Origin: Acorus gramineus
Lineage: Eukaryota; Streptophyta; Magnoliopsida; Acorales; Acoraceae
Assembly: GCA_030737835.1 (NCBI GenBank)
Contig: CM060855.1
Location: 11,937,927-12,001,926 of the forward strand
Direction: 5' to 3'
Length of the DNA: 64,000 nt
Both the position numbers and the translations under genes were made by a program. Positions 48,485 through 59,193 of the stretch are shown in pieces (within the stretch, counting starts at the first letter, position 1; each line of letters begins with the position of its first letter). The notes below the pieces were generated by a model. The model was not told the DNA's origin, did no database searches, and was given only the letters and a program-made list of their open reading frames with translations.

Positions 48485-49030
48485 AGAGCATTGTATAAAG
48501 ATGCACTTGTTGGCAGTCCATTTTGCAGTACTCCGTCTACAGCCCAGAGATGATCACACGCCTATACACTTTTGTATACTGTCTTATCGCAGTGAAAAAT
48601 TTAAAAAGTTATTTTTTCAAAAAATATATATATATATGTACAGATTTATTTATGTATATATTTCAATTTTTCATAATAGTATGTACTTCATAATTAGGTG
48701 TATATATATTTTAAGAAAAAATTAAAACAGTTGAAGGCTACAGCTGAAGCTGTACGCATGATTGGATGTATCATTTTCCTTTTCTATTTAAGTGTTGTTA
48801 CACACAGTTTGTTTTTTTTTTTTTTTTAAGTCCTGTATGTTTGATAGAAAATTATCGAATCATATATGTTTCGATAGAAATTTTTCACGTTTTCTATTAA
48901 CACATTCATGCAATGAATGAATACTTTATTTTTTATTAAAATATGTAACTTATTAGATGAGATGTACTATTTTTAAAAAGTTAAAAATAAGTTTATATTG
49001 AAATTAAAGCTGAAATATAAACTATATATA
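48485..49030. repeat. AT-rich dispersed repeat, copy 2
   Basis: It shares the GATGTATCATTTTCC, TATATGTTTCGATAGAAA and TTCTATTAAC..CATTCATGCAAT phrases with 36490-37095. Non-coding, class unknown. Confidence 0.55.
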
Positions 49031-49255
49031 CATGAGGAGAGAAACTGATTGGACGCAAAAAAGGGTGCGTGTGAAGGGCCTGTGAGCCCAATAAACCATG
49101 TAAATCATCCAATTAGGAGACTGTGTCATTAGGTTGTAATCTAGGTTGAACAGATTTATGTCCAACCTTGGACAGCCTTATCATCAGAAGAATGATTACT
49201 ATGATTGAAAATAAAAACTATACCCAATTAGAGAATATTTCGATCCAGGGGACTT

Positions 49256-49543
49256 TTATTTCCACCCCTACAATTCCTCAACCCACCCCTAAAAAATTAA
49301 AATTTTATTTTTTTGGAAAAAGAAACCCACCCGGCCGGCCCCCTCTTCTCCACGAGTCTCACTCGCAAGCCGGTCTTCCCGTCACCGGAAGCACCTTCAT
49401 TTTTTAACGAGGTGGTGGTGGAGGTGGCTTCATCCCTGGTCCGATAGTCTGCCGTCTCCGTGTGCGATGACGACGTGGAGACTGGGCTCAGGCTCAAGAT
49501 CAAGGAGGACAATGCGGTGGAGAAACAGCAGGGGTGGAAATAA
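49256..49543. repeat. GC-rich element with inverted-repeat ends
   Basis: TTATTTCCACCCCT at the left and AGGGGTGGAAATAA at the right are exact inverted repeats 288 bp apart. The interior is strikingly GC-rich (CCCACCCGGCCGGCCCCC and similar) in very AT-rich surroundings, like DNA taken from a gene. Its 71-codon minus-strand frame has no recognised domain. No target duplication is evident. Its left end resembles the DNA at 58252. Confidence 0.5.
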
Positions 49544-49589
49544 TTGCGCCCTTCGATAAGTAGTATGTTTTCTTAGTTAAGTGTAAAAA

Positions 49590-50094
49590 ATGTCACACGA
49601 AACAACAATCATTTTTGAGCGTTGATACACTCAAGTCTATTTTGTAACTCGTTTTGCAGCTCCATACACTATAATAGCGTAGTATATATTGTGTTATCAT
49701 GGTGCATGGATTTCTATCATATAGTATATGGTGTAAAAAAAATTCATTTTTTCAACATGAAAAAAAATACACTAATATATCTTAGTATGTACTTCATTTC
49801 ATATGACAACATATACTTCAATTGAAGAGTGTATGATTAAAAAAAAAAAATCAGTGTCAACTACAATTGAGGCAGGACGTATCATTTTCCATCATTCTCC
49901 CTACCCAATAAAAAAAAGAAGAAAAAGATACGCACTCAACCCCCGTTGCAACCCCAATTGCAAACCATACCGTTTATTTTTTTTAAAATCACACTCTCTT
50001 TGAAGTATATACTGTTCTATAAAATGATGTATATACTGAGATACAATAGTGTATTTTTTTCGAGTTGAAAAAATGAAAAAAAAAAAAAAAAAAA
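49590..50094. repeat. AT-rich dispersed repeat, copy 3
   Basis: It shares GCGTAGTATATATTGTGTTA, GACAACATATACTTCAATTG and GGACGTATCATTTTCC with copy 1. It ends at an A run where the long-inverted-repeat element is inserted. Confidence 0.58.
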
Positions 50095-50975
50095 GGTCAA
50101 TTGTCCAAATACCCCTGCAACCTAACCCCAATATTTCATGTGCCCCCCACCTTTTAAAAAAAAAAAAAATTTAACCATGCAACAAACACTTAATTTTTTT
50201 TCTACGCTCCTCTCTTTAATTCCCTCAGCACCACAAAATTGCAATTTTTCCTTGTAAGTGCATATATGTTTTCTGAAACTTGTAGAATACAAAATATAAT
50301 TTCTGTAAATATTATTTGTAAGTGTATTATTATGTATGTCATGTAAAAATGGTAACTTGAAAAATACTAGAGAAACATATGTTAATGCATAACACTTGAA
50401 GATATTTTATCACAAACATCAAAACACTTGAATTTATCGAATGTTTGCATTCCGACATTCTTTTTCTACCCTAATGAATGAGATGTTGCATTTCCTCGGA
50501 TCATCTTCATGTCATTTTGGCTAAAATCGACTCTATTGTTACACATTCGAGTTAGCAAGCGTACATCATTAAAAAGAAAGCGCAATTTAAACTATATTAG
50601 AGATGCAACAATTAGTCACACCCAAATAAATCATAACAATATAAAAACTACATATATATTAATGTTATGCATTAATGTATGCTTCTCTAGTGTTTTGCTA
50701 GTTACGATTTTTACATAACATAATAATGCATTTACAGATAATATTTACAAAAATTATATTTTGTGTTCTTCATGTTACAGAAAACATATATGCACTTACA
50801 AAGGGAAACTGCGCTTTTGTGAGACTGGGGGAATTAAAGGGATGAGGGTAACGTGTTTGTAGGGGTAAAAAAAAAAATTGAGTGTTTGCTACAGAGGTAC
50901 AGAAATTTTTTTTCAAAAGGTGGGGGCACAATAAATATTAAGGTTGGTCTGTAGGGGTATTTAAGCAATTAACCC
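50095..50975. mobile_element. Long-inverted-repeat element (Mutator-like MITE)
   Basis: This 881-bp element has two arms of about 300 bp that are reverse complements at roughly 80% identity. The left arm starts GGTCAATTGTCCAAATACCC and the right arm ends GGGTATTTAAGCAATTAACCC. Matching phrases continue inwards (GTAAGTGCATATATGTTTTC against its complement near 50790, and TTAATGCATAACA against TGTTATGCATTAA), leaving a ~240-bp unpaired centre. Both flanks are runs of nine or more A, which would hide a 9-bp duplication. It has no coding capacity. Long TIRs favour a Mutator-type element. Confidence 0.82.
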
Positions 50976-50984
50976 AAAAAAAAA

Positions 50985-51540
50985 ATCATGCCATACACTA
51001 TGATAGCACAGTTATACTTAACTGCACTATCATAGTGTATCAGGCTGCAAACGGGGCTGCGTGTATCAACGCTTTAAAAAAAATCAACGTGATATATGCA
51101 TTAATAAACTAAGGGCCCGTTTGAAAACGGGTTTAAACAAAGAAACTGTTTTTCCCAAACAGAAAAACTAAGGCAAAAAACTACAAACAGATTTCTATGA
51201 AAAAATACTCAAGACTTGAGTTTTTCAGAAGCTGTGAAGAGACAGCTTCCTACAAAATCAATTTTAATCTCAACTTTTGCGTAAAATCAGTTATGTAATC
51301 GTGCAACCAGAAACGGTCCCCCAGTCGCTTATACACTGTGATAGGACAATATACACTACACCATCACATATATTGCGGTATCACAATCTATAAGAATTAA
51401 AAAAAAAAAATATTCATTTCTTCAAAGATACAGTATACAAGTATATCTCAATGTATATTTTACTTTCTATAACAATGTATATTTCAATGAGTGTTAGAAA
51501 AAAAAAAAAAAAAAAACAATGACAGCTACCAATTGGGATG
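50985..51540. repeat. AT-rich dispersed repeat, copy 4 (interrupted)
   Basis: It shares ACACTATGATAGCAC, TATAACAATGTATATTTCAA and related phrases with copies 1 and 3. It is interrupted at about 51113-51322 by a possible MITE. Its left part may be the continuation of copy 3 across the 881-bp element. Confidence 0.52.
51113..51322. repeat. Possible small MITE
   Basis: The segment starts GGGCCCGTTTGAAAACGGG and ends AGAAACGGTCCCCC, an imperfect inverted repeat. It lies inside an AT-rich repeat copy. No target duplication was clear. Confidence 0.38.
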
Positions 51541-51559
51541 CACTGGATATATCAATTTC

Positions 51560-52940
51560 CATTCATGCACTACATTTTCACCATTCTATTTACATACATG
51601 CTAAGACAGCATTAAGAAGCATTCAAGCCCGGTTTGAATCTACGATTAGGCAGATTCTATGTTTGAGAATCCAAAAAAAAAAAAAAACTAAAAGAGAATC
51701 CAAAAACACATTCCACTTTTATGTCACAAACTCACACACCCGCTTTTTCTGTATAAAAAAATAAAACTTCTAAAAAAATCATGAAAACTACATTTTTCAA
51801 AAGCTGTATATTAAAACACAATATTAAAAGAATCTCCCATTGTTCAATCTTACTTGTCCACCATGCCTTTATTTATCACATTGGGATGTTTAATAAGTCA
51901 GTACATTCCAAGCATCCAAATAAACAACTGAGGTTCACATTTTGGCTAGAGTCATGGGTCACATGATGCACAAGACATCTAAAAATATACACTCATACAC
52001 TTAGCTATTCATGTGGTCCTAACCAAGTATGTATGAAATTTCAAGTATACTCTATTATATTATTCTATTAGAGAAAAAAAATATACAAATTCAATTCATT
52101 CAAATTTATACTTTATTTTTTTGTGAAAGTACATACTCTAAAAATTCAAACGTTCAGACCGCAAAAATATATGGTTAAACTTATGCTCAAAGTGTTCCGA
52201 ACATCATTTTATCAAACAGAGACCTTGTCAGTCAAGGGAGAAAAGAGGGATATCCACCAAAATAGTCATTCATTGGATGAGTTTTTGGAAACCACATCAT
52301 GTAAAAAAAATTCAAAAGTTTACATCAAGGGTCAGTTATAACAGGTCATGCGCAATAAGACCAATTCATGGTTCACTATATTTCTTGGCAGACCACAACT
52401 ATGCACGTAGAACATTTGGTTTTCCAAAATAACAAAACAATGCAAATCATAACAATCTTACTATGGGAGGGATGGGAGTTCTCATCAATAAGCAATAAGA
52501 AATTTAACTTGTGACAAAAGTCACATGCATAGTATTTGAGATTGACAATTTTTTATGATTTTTGTCACGAGTCAGTTTCCCATTAGAGATTGATGAATCA
52601 TCCCATCTTCCACTGAAGGCACGCAAATTCAATCTTTGACATACAATTGCAAGAAATCTCAAAAATTGGTGGTCTCTAAATTATTGCATTTCCTTTCACA
52701 AAATCACTATGTTTTTGCATTTCCTTTGACAAAATCACTATGTTGGCTATGTACAAAAACAATAAAACCGAGAAAGCATATGAGGATATATTCATGGAAG
52801 CCACTCTCTCATCCACTACCATCATCTAAAATTCATTGAATACAAAAAAATCAGAATAAAGTATCAGCCTCTAGAAAAATTTTGTACAAAAACATCCAAC
52901 CAGGTGTCTTTGCCCATATTCACAGATGAGAAAGCAATAT
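51560..52940. other. No recognised feature
   Basis: AT-rich DNA. Short frames have no recognised domains. It lies just downstream of the cryptic RING-like gene. Confidence 0.45.
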
Positions 52941-52943
52941 ACT

Positions 52944-55576
52944 TTATACATCAAATACAGGCATACCCTCCTCTATATATAAATACCTCAGAAAAGGGAG
53001 AAATGAAAATGAGGATTTTGACTAGAGAAGACAATGTCATGTCATTAATGGTTTCAAAATTATAAGTGGTAAAAAGTCCAGATTTCAGACAACAGAAATT
53101 GAAACATCACAGCAAAGATGTCTGCATTTCAAACCCAGCCTACACATAACTAATGAAAGCAAAAATAAGAATATTTAGTGTTGGGGGGATGACATACTTG
53201 CAACATGTGCGGTGTTTGAACGGAAGCAAGACCATGCTTCTCTCTCCCTCAAAGCAAATCCTACATAGAAATTTCCTGGAAACCAGATGAAGAAAAAATA
53301 AAAAGAAATATGAATAAATCATTCGAAAAATTAAGACCAACCATATGATACTTGTAATTACATATCAGAATGCTGAAAACATATGAAATATAAAAGACAG
53401 AGTAAAACAAACCCCACAATGACATGTAATAAAAAAAATGCGTAGGACATGTTTTGCAGTATGACAGCCAGTTAGAACACACAACACACTCAAGTTATTA
53501 TATCAGATGAAGGTGCAGGATTTTTTATTTTTATTTTTTTGCAGATTTTTACAAGAAACAAGAAACCATGACAAGTTTTTAAAGAATTGAAGGTGGGAGA
53601 AATTCACCAGCTGAGGATGCATTCATTCATATGATGATAACAAAATCAGGACATGAATTTATGGAGAGGATTACAACATTTATACCAGTAATAAATTAAA
53701 TAAAAAAAAAAGATATACTGAGGTTCAGGTTTGTTGTTCCAAATAAATCCAAAATTACATCCAGTCAATCGAGAAAGGTGATATTCAAGCAAAGAGAACA
53801 TCATCTTGCTGCTTCTGAAAATCACATTTATTGAAAGCATCCAGCATGAATAAATTGATCATGTAGCATTATTTTCGTTATTAATCCAACTATAAAGACA
53901 CTACATATAAGTATGAATTTGAAACTAGATGCTTCCTTAAAAAACCAACTTTAATTACTTCTCTAACCCAGCGAAAAACTAGAACAAAGATCCAACCAGC
54001 GTTGAGATCCTTCAACAAACCACAATTCTCAAAAGAGAAATAAAACTAAAAAATATATTAATAAAAACTGCCAACCCTAAATTACAAATCTCCCTTTTAT
54101 ACTAAAAATTACCAAAAAAATAGTAAAAACGAAAATTTATATATAACTAACTCTAGAAGATCCTAGAAGAACTTCGGAATTGATTTCAGTCAAATCCGAG
54201 TTATTATGAAGTAGAAATTCAGAATCTACAAAGTTACTAAAAATGGTAAAAATGCCATTTTGAGGGCCAAAAAATAGGAAAAATAAGCGCGCTTTGGAGC
54301 GCTTTCTATTTCTACTAGCCGGTTTTTATGTAAATATTTAGAAATCTCAAAATGGACCCTTTCAGATTCATCGCTCCTTGAACGCGTCGGCCACCCGTTC
54401 TGCATCACAATACAAGATTTAAAATAACAACGCATATAAGATATCTCTTGTAACTCCAGATACCGCAACACCCATCATTTTAAAAAACGAAAAAAGTCCA
54501 CTTTCTGTTGTCATCATCCATCATTCATTGAACATAAAATCAATTTATGACAATCTTAAACATATATATATGGCAAGTTTACATGCAGGTTCTTAAACAC
54601 TGACAATCATGGTTTGAGACACAAATACTGGATATGCCATATCTTCTGGTCTAATATAAGTTATACCAGGTCAAGCATGGATTACATTCTTGTGTATGAA
54701 TTTTTGTATATGTAGACTGAGAAAAAATCAGCTACACACTATACAGCAGCCACTCTTTACTAGTTCATTAATTGAACTATGTAAAAGCTAATAACATCCA
54801 AGTTCAAACAAAATATTATTTTACAATACCAAAGATGTTTTTAACACAAATAAATATATGACTTGATAGGTTGGGGCTTGCATTTTAAAAGGAAGGTGGA
54901 GCTCATTCGAACTCTCTACAGAGATAGCAAGCACATTTGTATAGCAGAAGAAATATGAAGGTTTTCTTAAAACCAGAAACAAAGCAATCACGTCAGCATA
55001 ATATGAAATTTATGTTCAGCAAACTTGATCAGAATCATATAAAGTGTAACCATTTGCAACTATGAAATTGTTATTAGCCTCACATATAATCATGAGCAGA
55101 ACCATCCACATCTCACAGTCACACACTGAAGCCTTTCAAATCTTAATGGCTACACTTTATGACCTCAGCATGCTCACCAAGAGCTGCTTGTAATAGCCAA
55201 ACCTGTCTGACTAAGGACATTTCATATCACCAAATCTAGGGATAAAAACGACGAAAATTTGGATAGTGGAATGTTCTTAATGGATATCAAGATCAATAAG
55301 CAAAAGAAGAAGTGTATTTGAATCAACCACCCCAGTTAAGGAATGGACTTATATACAGAAATTAAAGTAAATGATTGGAAATAGTGTTAGATTTTGAGGC
55401 ATCACAATCACTAGCCTTAGTGAGGCATCAGCTTTCAGAGTAAGGCTACTCAAAAACAAATGTAACATCAATTTTAAATGAGAATGACAAGATAAATATC
55501 TGCTGACCTCCTCTACAAGATCCTTATTCGGCCTCTTTGTGCAATATCTTGTGGGTAACCATAGAAAGTATTGTAG
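52944..55576 (-). pseudogene. Cryptic multi-exon gene with RING-like end (decayed?)
   Basis: Five exon-like segments lie on the minus strand, each with splice-like borders: 55508-55576 (LQYFLWLPTRYCTKRPNK, then DLVEE), 55164-55202 (VWLLQAALGEHAE), 54863-54913 (SSNELHLPFKMQAPTYQ), 53198-53275 (KFLCRICFEGERSMVLLPFK, then HRTCC) and 52944-53021 (ends IEEGMPVFDV, stop). The first three are 69, 39 and 51 bp, all phase 0, and join into one frame. The fourth is the first half of a C3HC4-type RING (C-x2-C, later H-R), with F where a Cys is usual. The last resembles the C-terminal tail of plant RING proteins, but its reading frame and cysteines look broken. No start exon was found. It is either a degraded gene or a real one with exons I missed; the family is not identified. 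Confidence 0.42.
53860..54475 (-). repeat. Possible LTR-like or promoter-like segment
   Basis: The minus strand carries TAGTATAAAAGGGAG followed by a leader-like stretch and GATCTCAACGCTGGTTGGAT, which resembles the U3/R region of some plant LTRs. A CCGCAACA end near 54470 could be a terminus, but no matching TG end with a target duplication was found. It could equally be an intron of the cryptic gene. Confidence 0.25.
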
Positions 55577-55982
55577 CTGTGTGCACGGAGAAAGAACATT
55601 ATCATTAGAAAAATAAGGCTACAATGGTCCTTGCAATGTATGCAAAGGCAAAGGTTTGACTATGATACTAGAAAAGCAAAAGGAACTAGACTACACAGTT
55701 TAAGATTTGACTGATGTTTCACAATGGTAGTAGTGTGAGCAACTCAGAATCCTTGTGTGAGCGATTAGGATGCAATGCTTAGATGACACAAAGCTGTTTA
55801 AGGCGGGCATGCATTATTATTCATGTAAATATCAAATAAATATGAACATTGTATTAAAAGTATTTTAGTAACCGTTTGTCCGAATTTGTACCTGTGTTCA
55901 CATAAGAGGATCCAGACCCAACAATAGTCCACACATGTTCTCAAACAAGATGCACTATTTCCAGCAGCAGACGCTTTGATCA

Positions 55983-56015
55983 GCTGCCTAGTTTCTCGTT
56001 GTGTTCAACCTTGTG
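55983..56015 (-). other. Residual DYW-start coding just past the PPR stop
   Basis: Reading on in the same frame past the TAA gives HKVEHNEKLGS and then a stop. DYW domains typically start with a pattern like E-E-E-H-K-x-x-x-L-x-x-H-S-E-K-L-A, so E-E/stop/H-K-V-E-H-N-E-K-L-G looks like a shortened relic of that start. The rest of a DYW domain is not visible downstream. Confidence 0.5.
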
Positions 56016-57938
56016 TTACTCCTCTGCTTCATACAACACCAGACCCGTCTCGGGCGCGAACCCCTTCTCCTTCAACATCCCCACAAGCCTCTCAAGCTCC
56101 GCATATATGGCCTCTCTCTGCGGGTGCTGTCGGCCCCCTACAGCAAACTCGTGCAATCGGCTCCCAATCTCTATCCAGCTCAATCCAGGCTCGCTCTTCT
56201 TTGCCCCGAATTCCCTCATGCCCTTCCTCACCGACGCGGCACCTCCGTAGCTTCCGCTCTCACAGTATATATTAGACATCATCACATACCCAATCGAATT
56301 ATCCGGCTCCAACTCCCTCAGCTTCCGCGACACCCGCTCCCCAATGCGAGGTTCCCCATGCTTCCTACACGCACTGAGAAGTGCACTCCATATCACAGAG
56401 TCCGGCTCCATCGGCATCCGATCAATTAAGCTTTCAGCCTCGGAGAGCCTCCCCGCACGCCCAAGCATGTCGACCACGCACGCGTAATGGTTGAGTTGCG
56501 GGGCAATCCCATGCGTCCCCTGCATTGCATCGAACAGAGCACGGCCCCGCTCCACGAGCCCGGAATGGCTGCACGCGGCGAGAATCCCCACTAACGTATC
56601 CTCGTCGGGCGGCACATCCATCCGCGAAAACGCATCGCACGCCTCCTCGCCTCTCCCGTGAGCGGCGTACGCCTTGATCATCGCATTCCATGATACGACG
56701 TCCCGCGCGGACATCCCCAAGAACACGCGCTCCGACACGACGAGGCAGCCACAGCGCGCGTACGCGTGGATGAGGGCGTTGGCGAGCACCGTGTCATCCC
56801 CGTATCCGACCTTCACGGACAAGGCGTGCACGGCGGACGCGCACCGATCGGACGGAAACGCCGCGCAAGCCTTGATTGTGATGGACAGGACGTGACGGTC
56901 GGGGCGGAGCCCGTCTTGGAGGAGGAGGCGTTTGAGCCCCAACAGCGCCTCCTCGGGCTCGCCCCGCTCGACGAGCGACGCCAAGATCGCGGTCCAGGAG
57001 ACAACGTCGAGGCGGGTCGCATCCGCGAAGACGCGTCGGCAGTCCTCGGCGTCCGCGCCGAGGGCGGAGTAGACCGTGCCGAGAGCGGTTGAGACCTCCG
57101 GCGAGGAGGCCAGGCCGGCCTTGGCGGCGAGGCAGTGGAGCTGGCGGGGTCCGCGGAGGTCGGAGAAGGCGGAGGAGAGGACGGAGAGGAGAGTCGCGCG
57201 GTCAAAACCGACGCCCGACTGGCGCATCGTCTCGAAGAGCGACAGGGATCCGTTCGATCGGAGAGCGCCGATCATCGAATTCCAGGAGACGAGGTTGCGG
57301 CGCGTCATCGCGACGAAGACGGACCACGCGGCGCGGACGTCGCGGGAGCGGGAGTACATGGAGATGAGGGCGTTGGCGACGTAGACGACGCGGTCGTGCG
57401 CGGTTTTCGAGGAGAGCGCGTGGAGCTGCGCGCCGCGGAGAGGGTGTGAGGCGCAGGCGGAGAGGGCGCTGGAAATGGCGAACTCGTTTGGGAGGGAGGG
57501 GGAGAGGAGGGAATGCATGGCGGAGAAGGCGCGGAAACAGTGGTCGGGGAGGGAGTGGTGGGAGTAGGCGGAGACGAGGATGGACCAGGAGACGAGGTTG
57601 GGGGGGTGGGGGAGGGAGTGGAAGACGCGGAGGGCGTCGGAGAGGGAGCCGAGGGTGGAGTAGGCGGTGAGGAGGTGGTTGGGGAGGTGGGGATGGTGGA
57701 GGAGGAGGTGGGGTTGGTGGAGGAGGAGGTGGTGATGGAGATGGCGGAGTTCGGGGAGGAGGTTGTGGCGGGCACAGGCGCGGAAGAGGGTGGCGTAGAT
57801 GTGGGGGTGGGGATAAGGGGGTGGGGTTTGCGGGTTTGGGGGAGAGAAGATTAGGGAGAGGGCCGAAGAGAGGCGGTTGGAGAAGCAGAGGCGGAGGAGG
57901 TGGTGGTGGTGGTAGTGGTGGGTTTGGGGAGGTGCCAT
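56016..57938 (-). CDS. PLS-class pentatricopeptide repeat protein, E/E+ end
   Basis: An intact, intronless 640-residue protein. After a His/Pro-rich N-terminus (probably an organelle-targeting region), PPR motifs run to about residue 510, for example VVSWNAMIKAYAAHGRGEEA and LVSWSILVSAYSHHSLPDHC. The C-terminal E motif contains VIWSALLSACRKHGEPRIGE and GLSWIEIG, then the E+ part HPQREAIYAELERLVGMLKE. Such proteins bind organellar RNA and guide C-to-U editing, usually with a DYW deaminase in cis or trans. The reading frame stops after VLYEAEE, exactly where DYW proteins continue (E-E-E-H-K...). The 5' half is very rich in C on the sense strand, so long shadow frames occur on both strands. The start is the first ATG in this frame; an out-of-frame ATG overlaps it 4 bases upstream. 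Confidence 0.94.
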   Translation of the reverse strand: MAPPQTHHYHHHHLLRLCFSNRLSSALSLIFSPPNPQTPPPYPHPHIYATLFRACARHNLLPELRHLHHHLLLHQPHLLLHHPHLPNHLLTAYSTLGSLSDALRVFHSLPHPPNLVSWSILVSAYSHHSLPDHCFRAFSAMHSLLSPSLPNEFAISSALSACASHPLRGAQLHALSSKTAHDRVVYVANALISMYSRSRDVRAAWSVFVAMTRRNLVSWNSMIGALRSNGSLSLFETMRQSGVGFDRATLLSVLSSAFSDLRGPRQLHCLAAKAGLASSPEVSTALGTVYSALGADAEDCRRVFADATRLDVVSWTAILASLVERGEPEEALLGLKRLLLQDGLRPDRHVLSITIKACAAFPSDRCASAVHALSVKVGYGDDTVLANALIHAYARCGCLVVSERVFLGMSARDVVSWNAMIKAYAAHGRGEEACDAFSRMDVPPDEDTLVGILAACSHSGLVERGRALFDAMQGTHGIAPQLNHYACVVDMLGRAGRLSEAESLIDRMPMEPDSVIWSALLSACRKHGEPRIGERVSRKLRELEPDNSIGYVMMSNIYCESGSYGGAASVRKGMREFGAKKSEPGLSWIEIGSRLHEFAVGGRQHPQREAIYAELERLVGMLKEKGFAPETGLVLYEAEE

Positions 57939-57942
57939 TCAT

Positions 57943-58251
57943 TTTATTAAAAAGTATTATTTCAAGTATGATTTTGATTGGGGGAGGGGAAGGGTGTTTT
58001 AAAGCTGGCTTTTTTTATTTGTTAGAAGATGGTTTTTGATCCATTTGGGGTAGTCAAAATCATTTTCAAAAGCCTTTAAATGAATGTTTTTCACATATTA
58101 TTGATCAAAAATCAAGACTTGTAATTACCTGAATGAGTGAGGATATTAGTCAGAGATGTGGGAAAGGGAAATCTTTTGTTCTCCTTTTGACTTCTTCCAT
58201 CTTCAAGACCAACTTAAAAGAGGCAACCAACTATTACAACTCTGGTGGCAG
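57943..58251. other. Upstream flank of the PPR gene
   Basis: AT-rich, with no clear promoter element. An abrupt fall in GC content marks the boundary of the PPR gene. Confidence 0.45.
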
Positions 58252-58671
58252 TTATTCCCACCCCTTCACCTCCTCATCCCCTTCAAAATTAGGAATTTTT
58301 TTTTTTTTTTTTTTTTTTTTGTGGAGGGAGAGCAACCCACCCTGGGGAGAGTCCCCCGTACATCAACACTAAGCCTGTCAATGGACAGATACAGATCAAA
58401 TATGTCAATATCAATATCCTAACTTTTGAATAAGGATATTAATTTTTAGATTCGGATCCCTTCAAATACGGATCAGATACGGATATTTTTCTGATAATTG
58501 ACATGTTTAAATATTAACATTAATTTAGATAATTAAGTGATATTTTATAGAGATATCAAAACTAAAATTAAAATTTTAAGACTTATTATCTCTTTCAGAT
58601 ATCATCCATTAAAAATTTAATAGTATTATAATATATTATCATTGTGATTAATTATACAAGATAACAATATG

Positions 58672-58675
<4 letters not shown>

Positions 58676-58714
<39 letters not shown>
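58676..58714. repeat. (TA)n microsatellite
   Basis: About 19 TA units between the PPR gene and the IPT9-like fragment. Confidence 0.9.
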
Positions 58715-58720
<6 letters not shown>

Positions 58721-58969
58721 GTCGGATTCGTATATTTTTCGGATCGGATAGACTGATATCCATATCCACACTTCAGATCTTCGAATATCATATATTTTTT
58801 ATTTTTTTTATACGGATTCGAATCGGATTCGGATTTTTTTGAGATAATTGACATGCTTAAGCACCACCTTCCCACCCAATTGGATCCGAACGAACCGATC
58901 GGATGGGCCCGTGAAGGAGGGGTGGCGGCGATGGTCCACGGGGACGAGTCCGTGGCGATGGTCAGCAAG

Positions 58970-59118
58970 GACAGTGGTGGCGCGCGGCTGATGTCGAGGC
59001 CATGGTAGACTTGGACGGAGTCGGCGCTGATGATCCCTTCGCTTGAGCTTCTTCGTGAGCTCATGCGCGAGCTTGCTCTTGCCGGCACTGGTGGAACCCC
59101 ATATCACGATGACCTTCT
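58970..59118 (-). pseudogene. Fragment of an IPT9-like tRNA dimethylallyltransferase
   Basis: The minus strand reads KVIVIWGSTSAGKSKLAHEL (a Walker A P-loop, GSTSAGKS) and then, one frame over, GIISADSVQVYHGLDI. Plant and bacterial tRNA dimethylallyltransferases have just this order (G-P-T-G-A-G-K-S..., then I-I-S-A-D-S-V-Q-V-Y-x-G-L-D). These enzymes add dimethylallyl to A37 of certain tRNAs, a source of cis-zeatin-type cytokinin. A frameshift lies between the two motifs, a stop lies before the first, and the downstream catalytic region is not recognisable. It is a broken piece of the first ~50 conserved residues only, intronless and GC-rich, probably a captured or retroposed fragment. Confidence 0.72.
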
Positions 59119-59193
59119 ATTTGTTCTTATTCTTCTTCTTCTTCCCTGTCGACATCATTTGGGTTGGACTATTGATCGAGCAGGTGGTGGTCG

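Noticed and set aside
49297-49512. GASGDGKT, a Walker-A-like string in the GC-rich element
   Set aside because: The preceding residues lack the hydrophobic beta strand of a real P-loop and nothing else of an NTPase follows. Chance match.
57202-57942. 246-codon minus-strand frame rich in Pro and His, and several Gly/Arg-rich plus-strand frames over 57.0-57.9 kb
   Set aside because: They are shadow frames of the GC-rich PPR gene in other frames; their low-complexity content follows from its codon use.
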